Below, one piece after another: positions 22,372-28,468 of a stretch of DNA of 28,773 bases (within the stretch, counting starts at the first letter, position 1; every line of letters begins with the position of its first letter). This stretch comes from a virus, in the IMG/VR virus record IMGVR_UViG_3300044641_001538, positions 1-28,773 of that record. One strand, 5' to 3'. The position numbers and the translations under genes were made by a program. The notes below the pieces were generated by a model. The model had not been told where the DNA came from. It searched no databases and worked only from the letters and a program-made list of their open reading frames with translations.

Positions 22372-23102
22372 CTTCTCAACTCCGCTACCAATGCATATCC
22401 ATTATTTTCTATAATAAATTTATTGTCAATTTTGTTAATGTTATACGGGCCGATGAATTTTGTAAGATATAATATTTCAGAAATATCACTAGAGTTCATT
22501 TGGAATGCTCCTTGAACAGATTCGTAAATTCTTTGTTTGCGACCAAAATCAGATACTATCAAATTCAACGATCCGTTGAATGGTTTTTCTAGCGTCAATT
22601 GGTCATGATCGAGATCAATGCTTTCTAAATAACTTTTGTTAAAAAAGTTATCCACATTTTCCATCTGAACTTCATTGATTTTGTTTTCATACTGATTGGG
22701 TGTAGTTGGCACAGCATCAGTCAACGACTCGAGGTCAGCGAGATTTGATCTAAAACTTCTATAGTATCTAAATCTAAAATCTTCAGTGTCCACTAATTTC
22801 TTTACACCATCTAATATTTCCACAATGCGCGAACTTAGATTTTTATCACGTTCCATTTCAACAAATACTTTGTACTTGCCTTCTTTGACTTCGCCCGGGC
22901 TAACATCTGCGTCTAACACAAATTTATAACCTTTTTCAATAAAACTTTCTAGATCCTCGGCAGCATCTTTACTTTTTACATTGAAAGAAATTACAGAAAC
23001 ATCTTGATCATTGCCCATTTTACTGCTGTATGAATCAATTTCAAATACATTGTCAACAAGGTATCTCAAATCGGCAGGTCTTAACTCTTCATTAAGGTTC
23101 AT
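22368..23102 (-). CDS. Conserved T4-like phage protein, unknown function
   Basis: 244 residues, acidic. The N-terminal part (LNEELRPADLRYLVDNVFEI and on to about 115) looks like an alternating alpha/beta domain with FNVKSKDAAEDLESFIEKGY and KYKVFVEMERDKNLSSRIVE. A linker with many Asn follows, then a second domain with LNLIVSDFGRKQRIYESVQG and ISEILYLTKFIGPYNINK. No catalytic motif or membrane segment seen. ATG 23102 overlaps the upstream TGA. The two-domain layout and its neighbour suggest a structural or packaging-related role, but I cannot name a T4 equivalent. Confidence 0.65.
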   Translation of the reverse strand: MNLNEELRPADLRYLVDNVFEIDSYSSKMGNDQDVSVISFNVKSKDAAEDLESFIEKGYKFVLDADVSPGEVKEGKYKVFVEMERDKNLSSRIVEILDGVKKLVDTEDFRFRYYRSFRSNLADLESLTDAVPTTPNQYENKINEVQMENVDNFFNKSYLESIDLDHDQLTLEKPFNGSLNLIVSDFGRKQRIYESVQGAFQMNSSDISEILYLTKFIGPYNINKIDNKFIIENNGYALVAELRR

Positions 23103-23656
23103 ACTGCTGCTCCTGGTACTGGTGGAGTTCCAGTGACTGCCGGTGCTCCAGCAGCCGGTGCAACTGCTGGAGCAGCAACATCTTGTCCTTGACTAGAATC
23201 TACTCTGCTGTTGCGACCAAAACGTTCGTTGCGTAATTTATCCATGTAACCTTCAAACATGTCAAACACTAATTTTTTAGGCATGGAGATAGTCACTACC
23301 CAAATAGCATGACGATCTAACTTGCCTTTCTTAGTGCCAGGACGAAAATCGTCAGGACTTTCAATTTTGCGAGGTTGTAGAATAAAACTTTCTTCAAATT
23401 TTACTCTACAGTCGTGTTCAAGCAGTCGTTTAGCAGCCCGGGGATTGGGCATGTTTTCTTTCGGCCACATGAATTTACAAGTTACCCAATGTCGATCAAC
23501 ACGGGGTCCCTCTAATAATTCGCCTTCTAACCAATTTTCGTAGACGTAAATATCCAGAATTTCTAACACACGTTCATAGTCTTTTAAGACGCTCAGTGCA
23601 GTATTATTACTGTATAAGTTTTCTATATTTTTAATAACTTCTAAAATGTCAGCCAT
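23099..23656 (-). CDS. Conserved T4-like phage protein with Ala/Pro-rich tail
   Basis: 185 residues. The core (about 10-150) contains LDIYVYENWLEGELLEGP, VTCKFMWPKENMPNP, FRPGTKKGKLDRHAIWVVTI and MPKKLVFDMFEGYMDKL, segments I recall from hypothetical proteins of T4-like cyanophages. The last 30 residues are an Ala/Pro/Val/Gly-rich tail. No catalytic motif is evident. It is the first gene of the operon running through the lysis genes (23656 to about 19523). A late-type ACTAAATA box ends 23 nt upstream; the Shine-Dalgarno is poor. Confidence 0.65.
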   Translation of the reverse strand: MADILEVIKNIENLYSNNTALSVLKDYERVLEILDIYVYENWLEGELLEGPRVDRHWVTCKFMWPKENMPNPRAAKRLLEHDCRVKFEESFILQPRKIESPDDFRPGTKKGKLDRHAIWVVTISMPKKLVFDMFEGYMDKLRNERFGRNSRVDSSQGQDVAAPAVAPAAGAPAVTGTPPVPGAAV

Positions 23657-23679
23657 AGTGTCTCGTTAATATACCACAG

Positions 23680-23687
23680 TATTTAGT
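23680..23687 (-). promoter_or_regulatory. Late-promoter-like box ACTAAATA before the 23656 operon
   Basis: ACTAAATA on the minus strand ends 23 nt before ATG 23656. A TATATT at about 23672-23667 could alternatively be a sigma70 -10 box, but its -35 region is poor. Confidence 0.45.
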
Positions 23688-23719
23688 TGACCTAAAAACA
23701 AATCATATCAGTTTACTTT

Positions 23720-23738
23720 TTGACAATATCAGTAAATA
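23720..23738 (+). promoter_or_regulatory. Promoter elements upstream of phoH
   Basis: A perfect -35 box TTGACA (23720-23725) has no good -10 box at 16-18 bp spacing. AGTAAATA at 23731-23738 resembles the late box, and would start transcription near 23745, at the first stem of the leader. Which one is used cannot be told from sequence. Confidence 0.4.
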
Positions 23739-23743
23739 GTTAT

Positions 23744-23797
23744 GTAGGACCTGTGAGGATAGGCGGTCCCTACGGTCCTACTTACTTAAAGTAGGAG
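23744..23797 (+). promoter_or_regulatory. phoH leader with mutually exclusive hairpins over the Shine-Dalgarno
   Basis: GTAGGACC (23744-23751) is perfectly complementary to GGTCCTAC (23774-23781), and with one bulge to GGTCCCTAC (23765-23773). CCTACTT (23777-23783) is perfectly complementary to AAGTAGG (23789-23795), which includes the first bases of the phoH Shine-Dalgarno AGGAG (23793-23797). CCTAC can join only one of the two stems: in one fold the ribosome site is free, in the other it is sequestered. Confidence 0.6.
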
Positions 23798-23803
23798 AAC
23801 TAG

Positions 23804-24520
23804 ATGAGTAAAAGAGTGAAAAAACGCTTTAATTCTGAAGTAAACGTGATTGATTTTCAAACCTATCTTCCAGCAAAGAAGCTTCGAGTGTCGTTACACG
23901 CTCGAAACGGCCACCAAGTACAATATCTTGAAAAATTACAAGACGACAATAAAAACATAGTTTTTGCTGTGGGGCCAGCCGGCACGGGTAAAACCATGCT
24001 GGCAGTGCAGGTAGGCGTTAAATTGTTTCAAGAAGGTAAATTTGACAAAATTATAGTTACTCGTCCCGCCGTGTCAGTGGATGAAGATTTGGGATTCTTA
24101 CCAGGAACCATGCAGGAAAAGATGGCTCCGTGGACAAGACCTATCTTTGATGTTCTAGGAGAATATTATCTAAAAAAAGATATAGAAGACATGATCAACG
24201 AAGGTGTGATCGAAATCAGCCCATTAGCCTACATGAGAGGCCGAACCTTTAAAAATGCATATATTATTGCAGATGAAATGCAAAATGCTACCCCTAATCA
24301 AATGAAGATGTTGCTTACAAGATTGGGAGAAGGTTCTAAAATGATTGTCACTGGAGATCTGAATCAAGCAGACAGACTAGATGACAACGGACTCATTGAT
24401 TTTATACGCCATATTAATGAACACAAATCATTAAAGTGTATAGACTTGCAACATTTTGATAAAAAGGATATCGAAAGACATACTGCTGTAAAAGAAGTGT
24501 TATCAGTTTACGGTGAATAA
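23804..24520 (+). CDS. phoH: PhoH-like P-loop ATPase
   Basis: 238 residues, plus strand. Walker A GPAGTGKT (57-64), TRPAVSVDEDLGFLPG (about 85-100), Walker B IIADEMQN, and the sensor-type TGDLNQAD are all PhoH hallmarks; length and layout agree with the PhoH ATPase domain (PF02562). PhoH-like genes are common in marine phages. Related proteins are linked to RNA metabolism or phosphate stress in bacteria, but the phage role is not settled. The ATG is preceded by AGGAG at 6-nt spacing, inside a leader that can hide it. Its own terminator follows directly. Being transcribed opposite to all neighbours suggests independent control. Confidence 0.95.
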   Translation: MSKRVKKRFNSEVNVIDFQTYLPAKKLRVSLHARNGHQVQYLEKLQDDNKNIVFAVGPAGTGKTMLAVQVGVKLFQEGKFDKIIVTRPAVSVDEDLGFLPGTMQEKMAPWTRPIFDVLGEYYLKKDIEDMINEGVIEISPLAYMRGRTFKNAYIIADEMQNATPNQMKMLLTRLGEGSKMIVTGDLNQADRLDDNGLIDFIRHINEHKSLKCIDLQHFDKKDIERHTAVKEVLSVYGE

Positions 24521-24545
24521 AAAAGGCTCCTTCGGGAGCCTTTTT
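24519..24545. terminator. Bidirectional rho-independent terminator with UUCG loop
   Basis: AAAAA-GGCTCC-TTCG-GGAGCC-TTTTT. It starts at the phoH stop codon and lies 22 nt from the stop of the convergent clamp-loader gene; A and T runs on both sides fit termination from both strands. Confidence 0.93.
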
Positions 24546-24566
24546 GTGTACTGCTACAATTAACTG

Positions 24567-25481
24567 TTATAAATGACCTAGTCTAACCATAGTTGCGGCT
24601 AGATTAATTTCTGGATCACTTACCAGTGTGTGATCTGCCAGACCTTGTTTAATAATTAGGATGGCTTTTTCTTGTTGAACATCCTGACCAAACAATTCGA
24701 TGTTGTCGTAGAGCCATCTAAAAATTTCTTCTACTTCTTCTGGTCTAATCTGACTGCAAACAAGTTTTCTAGCCTGACTCACTTTTCCTTGTTTGAATAA
24801 TTCCACCATCTGGATACGCCAGTCGGACAAATTGGCATCTACTTCATTTGGTGAAATCAGTTTTCCGGTACTGCTGTTCATTTGCACAGTATTAATACAT
24901 TTACGTAAGTCGGGATATTTTGCCTTGACATAAGTGTCTAGGGTGTCGAGATCAAATTCTATGTTTTCTTCAACAAGAATTGTAGCAACCCTAGCAGTAA
25001 ATTCTGTAGGATCAACTTTCTCAATATGAAATCCTTGGCACCGACTGTGTAGTGCTGGAATAATTTTGTTGGGATAATTGCAAGTGAGAATAAAACGTGC
25101 AGTAGTATGATATTCTTCTAACAGTCCACGCAGTGCTGCTTGAGCATTGTGACTCAAATAATCAGCCTCATCTAACAACACAACCTTGAAGTCTCCAAAC
25201 GGAATCATCTGTACAAAGTTAGTGATCTTATTTCTAACATCATCAACTGAGTTAACGCGACTGGCATTGATTTCTAACACATCAAGATCGTTGGTATCCA
25301 ATAAATTCAAAAGAATCTTTGCCAAGGTGGTTTTTCCAATGCCGGCATGTCCGCTGAACAACAGATGTGGAATGGTTTTTTCTCTAATCCAATTTTCAAT
25401 TTGTTGCCGTTGGTTAGTGTCTCTAAACACATATCCATCTAATGTGTTGGGGCGATATTTTTCTACCCATAGATTATTCAT
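24567..25481 (-). CDS. 44: Clamp-loader AAA+ subunit (T4 gp44-like)
   Basis: 304 residues (T4 gp44 is 319). It loads the sliding clamp for the gp43-type polymerase. Evidence: N-terminal LWVEKYRP, Walker A GHAGIGKTT (44-52), Walker B LLDEADYL with DEAD at 104-107, the SRC motif (146-148, LHSRCQG) that supplies the arginine finger, and a C-terminal helical collar domain. ATG 25481 overlaps the stop of the small membrane protein as ATGA and has GAGG ahead. The gp62 and gp45 partners are not in the window. Confidence 0.95.
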   Translation of the reverse strand: MNNLWVEKYRPNTLDGYVFRDTNQRQQIENWIREKTIPHLLFSGHAGIGKTTLAKILLNLLDTNDLDVLEINASRVNSVDDVRNKITNFVQMIPFGDFKVVLLDEADYLSHNAQAALRGLLEEYHTTARFILTCNYPNKIIPALHSRCQGFHIEKVDPTEFTARVATILVEENIEFDLDTLDTYVKAKYPDLRKCINTVQMNSSTGKLISPNEVDANLSDWRIQMVELFKQGKVSQARKLVCSQIRPEEVEEIFRWLYDNIELFGQDVQQEKAILIIKQGLADHTLVSDPEINLAATMVRLGHL

Positions 25482-25645
25482 ACAAGTTCCTCAACAATAC
25501 CTAACATTTCTGCTAAAATTAATAGACCGCCGGCAGCAATTAAGTTACCTTGGATTAAACATCCGCCAGCACCAATGCGAGTAATACTTTTTACAAGGCT
25601 GACATAAAAATGTCCCTTGCTTGTATCTTTAGGTTGTACTTCCAT
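25478..25645 (-). CDS. Small membrane protein, unknown function
   Basis: 55 residues. A polar start (MEVQPKDTSKGHFYVSLV) is followed by one Gly-rich hydrophobic segment, AGGCLIQGNLIAAGGLLILA, enough for one membrane span. ATG 25645 is chosen because AAGGA precedes it by 7 nt; an in-frame ATG at 25666 lies further inside the preceding gene. It overlaps the cytidylyltransferase gene by 17 bases and the clamp-loader gene by 4, so all three are coupled. No family recognised. Confidence 0.65.
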   Translation of the reverse strand: MEVQPKDTSKGHFYVSLVKSITRIGAGGCLIQGNLIAAGGLLILAEMLGIVEELV

Positions 25646-26051
25646 TTTTAATCCTTTCTGCATCAACTACACGTTGACGTAATTCTGTTGTTGAAAAACT
25701 GTGTTCTCTGCGATTAAAATACAGTTCCATATCTAAGTTGTCGCCTGTAAATGATTTACTTGCATACTCGTCTCCTAGTATTCTAACATCAATAGGATAA
25801 GATTGCAATACATCTAGGAGTTCTTTTTCGGTAGCATAAACTACAACTTCATCTACATACTTACAGGCTTGTAGTTGTACGTAGCGTTCAAATATACCTT
25901 GAACTGGTTTGTTCTTTTCGGGACGATCAATAGTTGGATCAGTTTGTAGGCCAACTATCAAATAGTCGCATTGTGTTCGTGCTTCTTTGAGCATCATGAT
26001 ATGACCTGCGTGGAACAAGTCAAAGGTTGAGCAAGTAAATCCTATCTTCAT
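25629..26051 (-). CDS. Cytidylyltransferase (TagD/glycerol-3-phosphate cytidylyltransferase-like)
   Basis: 140 residues, near the usual size of TagD-type enzymes (about 130), which make CDP-glycerol or related CDP- and ADP-activated compounds. HAGH at 14-17 in DLFHAGHIMML is the HxGH nucleotide-binding motif. VGLQTD, GIFERYVQLQACKYVDEVV, and SFSTTELRQRV (STT at 120-122) are further family motifs. The substrate cannot be fixed from sequence: glycerol phosphate, heptose and ethanolamine phosphate transferases look alike. The ATG is 6 nt after the -10 box of a consensus promoter, with no Shine-Dalgarno, so the mRNA is probably leaderless. Confidence 0.88.
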   Translation of the reverse strand: MKIGFTCSTFDLFHAGHIMMLKEARTQCDYLIVGLQTDPTIDRPEKNKPVQGIFERYVQLQACKYVDEVVVYATEKELLDVLQSYPIDVRILGDEYASKSFTGDNLDMELYFNRREHSFSTTELRQRVVDAERIKNGSTT

Positions 26052-26057
26052 CTTGCT

Positions 26058-26086
26058 ATTATATAGAAAAAGAAAGGGTCTGTCAA
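26058..26086 (-). promoter_or_regulatory. Consensus sigma70 promoter (TTGACA-N17-TATAAT) ending 6 nt before ATG
   Basis: On the minus strand, TTGACA at 26086-26081, 17-bp spacer, TATAAT at 26063-26058, then AGCAAG and ATG 26051. All 12 consensus positions match. The -35 box lies in the loop and stem of the terminator of the preceding gene. Confidence 0.9.
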
Positions 26087-26094
26087 GACCCTTT
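26067..26094 (-). terminator. Rho-independent terminator after the MazG-like gene
   Basis: On the minus strand, AAAGGGTCT (26094-26086), loop TGAC, AGACCCTTT (26081-26073), then CTTTTTC. The hairpin starts 3 nt after the stop codon of the MazG-like gene and contains the next gene's -35 box. Confidence 0.85.
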
Positions 26095-26097
26095 GAG

Positions 26098-26463
26098 TTA
26101 CTTGCTCACAAATGGAGCCAACTCCGGCGGCATCCACCCTATGGGTTTCAATACCTTACCGTCCTCACGTTTACGAACTTTGCCTGTGTCTTTGTCGATC
26201 TTGGCAAAGTTTGTTTTCATGACTTCTTTCCATGCACCTTCGGCGTCAGCACCTAATGAATGGATTGAACCTATGGTTACAACTAAAATATCAATAAGTG
26301 CGTCTAAGGTTTCGACTTTGTCATTGTTATCTAATGCAACGGTAAGTTCTCTAACTTCTTCTTCAATTAATTTAATATACATATTAAATTGATTTTGATC
26401 AAATTTTCCAACAGTTTGATCGCATGCCTGCATGAATTTTTCTTGATCACGAAACGGGTTCAT
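26098..26463 (-). CDS. mazG: MazG-like NTP pyrophosphohydrolase
   Basis: 121 residues, all-alpha NTP-PPase superfamily (MazG, phosphoribosyl-ATP pyrophosphatase-like). The first metal-binding helix is LIEEEVREL (E34-E36, E39). The second has ETLDALIDILVVTIG (E51, D54, D58). An Asn-Lys pair follows in MKTNFAKID (N85, K88), and the C terminus GKVLKPIGWMPPEL resembles phage and bacterial MazG-like proteins. The single-domain size is typical of phage versions. Such enzymes hydrolyse (d)NTPs, possibly damaged or alarmone-related ones; the substrate here is unknown. ATG 26463 overlaps the GroES-like stop as TAATG. Confidence 0.85.
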   Translation of the reverse strand: MNPFRDQEKFMQACDQTVGKFDQNQFNMYIKLIEEEVRELTVALDNNDKVETLDALIDILVVTIGSIHSLGADAEGAWKEVMKTNFAKIDKDTGKVRKREDGKVLKPIGWMPPELAPFVSK

Positions 26464-26846
26464 TACTTGTTTTCCAATCTGTATGCTTCAACTGCTTCCT
26501 GAACTTCGATACCTCTAGCAATATAGATATCGTTTGGTTTCTCGTCTGCCTGTAGAAGAATGGCTTCGGTATCTACCCTGCGAATAATTACTTCTTTGCC
26601 ATCTTCTTCTACCTTAACACCTCTAGTCCATCGTCCGTGTTCTACGTAGATCCATTCACCTACATGAACATCTTTTTGTTCAGGACCCACTGCCCAAACT
26701 TTTGCCCACCGAGGTTTGACACCGTGCGCTTTGCCGTCGTCACTTTGTAGAACAATGCCTGACGCAGTTTTTTGTTCTTCGAATCCCATGTCAGTAACTA
26801 ATACGTTGTTACGTAATGGTTTTAATTTTCCTTTGACTACGTTCAT
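26463..26846 (-). CDS. groES: GroES-like co-chaperonin (functional analogue of T4 gp31)
   Basis: 127 residues. The N-terminal KLKPLRNNVLVTDMGFEEQK and the following ASGIVLQSDD, WAKVWAVGPE, VHVGEWIYVEHG and VDTEAILLQ reproduce the Cpn10 beta-barrel order of GroES. The mobile loop region (EEQKTASGIVL) keeps the hydrophobic GIVL GroEL-binding tripeptide. A 25-residue C-terminal extension (NDIYIARGIEVQEAVEAYR) goes beyond bacterial GroES. It would cap host GroEL, as gp31 does for capsid folding. AAAAGG lies 5 nt before ATG 26846. Confidence 0.88.
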   Translation of the reverse strand: MNVVKGKLKPLRNNVLVTDMGFEEQKTASGIVLQSDDGKAHGVKPRWAKVWAVGPEQKDVHVGEWIYVEHGRWTRGVKVEEDGKEVIIRRVDTEAILLQADEKPNDIYIARGIEVQEAVEAYRLENK

Positions 26847-26855
26847 GTGTGCCTT

Positions 26856-27080
26856 TTAAATGTCTTTAACAGCGTTGGGATTATTTTGATAATATTCTGT
26901 CATAACATCTTCACGTTTACGAATTATTTTACCACCTGGGCCCAATTCGTCTCCGCGAGCATTTACTCGAGCATTACCCACTGCTGGAGTCATTTCGTTA
27001 CGCATACGTAGTTTTTCTAGGTCAATTTCTTTTCCCAGCATTGATTTGTATACTTGTCTTTGTGCTTGTCTGGCTGCCAT
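26856..27080 (-). CDS. Small conserved T4-like phage protein
   Basis: 74 residues with a charged helical start (MAARQAQRQVYKSMLGKEID), then LRMRNEMTPAVGNARVNARG and DELGPGGKIIRKREDVM. I recall closely similar short proteins in cyanophages and other aquatic T4-like phages, with the MTPAVGN and ARGDELGPGGKI segments almost invariant, but no known function. GGAG lies 6 nt before ATG 27080. It is second in the operon headed by the Pol III-like gene. Confidence 0.75.
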   Translation of the reverse strand: MAARQAQRQVYKSMLGKEIDLEKLRMRNEMTPAVGNARVNARGDELGPGGKIIRKREDVMTEYYQNNPNAVKDI

Positions 27081-27104
27081 AATACTCTCCTTTAATACAC
27101 ATAC

Positions 27105-27608
27105 TTATCTCATAAATTCAGAGAACTCTAAATTATACTTAATACTGTTTATTCGATGAACACCGATCAAATACAGCACATAACTGGCCACACTTGATCC
27201 GCGTCCTACGCCCCACACTATGTTATTTGCTCTGCAGGTGTCTACAAAGTATTTTAACCAACGCAACAGATCGATCATGTTTCTGTTGCGAAATTCTGTT
27301 AGTTCCAACTGTACCCTAGCATGATCTGGATCCCAGGGTGCTGCTTGATCGTAAATCCATTGTTCAATGTCTAGATCTTTGTACTGCTGAGGCATGATCC
27401 AATTGTTTTGATTGCCATAATCAAACTGTTCTTGATCAATGTCAGTCGCGGGTTTTTGAAATTCAATATTCAGTGCTGTTTGTAACTGCATGATTTCAGT
27501 ATCTTGATCTACAATTAATTTGGACACTTTGTCTATGTGCCCTTGATAAATTATATCAATTATATCGTTGCTATCAAATACAGACTGACCAAGATTGTTT
27601 ATTCTCAT
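27105..27608 (-). CDS. Stand-alone Pol III alpha-like fragment
   Basis: 167 residues. The C-terminal 75 residues align with the start of the palm domain of bacterial Pol III alpha (family C): helical MIDLLRWLKYFVDTCRANNI, then WGVGRGSSVASYVLYLIGVH, then KYNLEFSEFM, matching the bacterial GPGRGSAAGSLVAYxLGI ... KYxLLFERFLNPER order. The protein stops just before the PDIDIDF region, so the catalytic aspartates are missing. The upstream PHP domain is also missing; residues 1-90 are unrelated to it as far as I can see. It cannot be a polymerase on its own. The ATG lies 6 nt after the -10 box of a good promoter, without a Shine-Dalgarno. The product may regulate or bind nucleotides; unknown. Confidence 0.78.
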   Translation of the reverse strand: MRINNLGQSVFDSNDIIDIIYQGHIDKVSKLIVDQDTEIMQLQTALNIEFQKPATDIDQEQFDYGNQNNWIMPQQYKDLDIEQWIYDQAAPWDPDHARVQLELTEFRNRNMIDLLRWLKYFVDTCRANNIVWGVGRGSSVASYVLYLIGVHRINSIKYNLEFSEFMR

Positions 27609-27614
27609 GCATAC

Positions 27615-27643
27615 ATTTTAACTGACATTGATAAGATTGTCAA
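27615..27643 (-). promoter_or_regulatory. Sigma70-type promoter (TTGACA-N17-TAAAAT) ending 6 nt before ATG
   Basis: On the minus strand, TTGACA at 27643-27638, 17-bp spacer, TAAAAT at 27620-27615, then GTATGC and ATG 27608. Eleven of 12 consensus positions match. The -10 box includes the stop codon of the upstream gene. Confidence 0.85.
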
Positions 27644-27851
27644 GATCTTTACTGCGTTTTTGATACAATTGATTAAGTTGTTGTTGCCTACGATGTTGCA
27701 TCTCAGTTTTATACATGTCTAAAAACATGGTTATTTGTCGTTGCACGTTGGCATTTTGAGTTTGCCAATATTTTTTTGACAAATCTAGAATACGCTGTTC
27801 GATCTCAGCATCCTTTAGTTGACTAAAATCTTCACTTAATGGATGTGACAT
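27618..27851 (-). CDS. Small helical phage protein
   Basis: 77 residues, Gln-rich and almost all helical (HPLSEDFSQLKDAEIEQRIL, QRQITMFLDMYKTEMQHRRQ). Short proteins of this kind with HPLxEDFSQLKDxEIE are found near structural genes in T4-like cyanophages. No function is known to me. ATG 27851 overlaps the upstream TAA as TAATG. Confidence 0.72.
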   Translation of the reverse strand: MSHPLSEDFSQLKDAEIEQRILDLSKKYWQTQNANVQRQITMFLDMYKTEMQHRRQQQLNQLYQKRSKDLDNLINVS

Positions 27852-28468
27852 TATAGATATGTTCCGATAAGATTAGCAAACACCGTTATACCACCGTCAT
27901 TAGAATATAGTTCAACAACTTTGGTTTCCCCACCAGTGCTTAATGTTCTACCAGTAGTGTCTAAATTTGTGCTTAATCTAAAAATTCCTGCGGTAGTTAG
28001 AAAAGTAAATCTCGGAGTAAAGTCAGCCGCGCCGCCGCTAAAAGAAATTTTGATGTTAGCATGAAGATTACTGACAGGCCATCCGCTCAGTCTCACTGTG
28101 AATTCTGGATTATACGACACGGAAGGTGTAGCATTTGACACTGCAAAAATTACATTAAAAAATTCTGCATCACCGACATTGATAGCAACTTCGGGAGTAG
28201 CACCAGTGCTGGCATTAAATGTAAATGTGCCTTTGTTAGAAAATTGTGTGTAAACTTCTTGCAGTTGTGCATTAGATAATATACCGCCGCCAAAATCATT
28301 GGCGTCGTTCAATTTTGCTGTGTTAGTCTCTAACGCAGTAATTTCAGCTTTGGTAGTGGTAAAGGCTGACTTGATATAGGTAAAATTATCCCTAAATCCT
28401 TGACTATTATTGTCTTGACCAGCCACTGGATAAGTCTGGTCGATTGATTCGAAATTTATTGAGCTCAT
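27851..28468 (-). CDS. Virion structural protein (tail fibre or tail-associated type)
   Basis: 205 residues. The N terminus (INFESIDQTYPVAGQDNNSQ) and the following FRDNFTYIKSAFTTTKAEIT, LETNTAKLNDANDFGG are a recurrent start of structural proteins in marine T4-like phages. Residues 75-205 are beta-rich and Thr/Ser/Asn-rich (FTFNASTGATPEVAINVGDA), consistent with a fibre-like or decorative fold. No signal or membrane segment. A late-type CGATAAATA box ends 33 nt upstream, inside the preceding gene. ATG 28468 overlaps that gene's TGA. Confidence 0.78.
   Translation of the reverse strand: MSSINFESIDQTYPVAGQDNNSQGFRDNFTYIKSAFTTTKAEITALETNTAKLNDANDFGGGILSNAQLQEVYTQFSNKGTFTFNASTGATPEVAINVGDAEFFNVIFAVSNATPSVSYNPEFTVRLSGWPVSNLHANIKISFSGGAADFTPRFTFLTTAGIFRLSTNLDTTGRTLSTGGETKVVELYSNDGGITVFANLIGTYL

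Noticed and set aside
23700-23800. Pho box upstream of phoH
   Set aside because: No pair of direct repeats resembling a PhoB box could be seen; only a -35 box, a late-like box and the hairpins.
27080-27140. Frameshift that would join the Pol III-like fragment to a downstream polymerase part
   Set aside because: The gene downstream (26856-27080) is a conserved small protein with its own Shine-Dalgarno, and no frame there continues Pol III motifs such as PDIDIDF.
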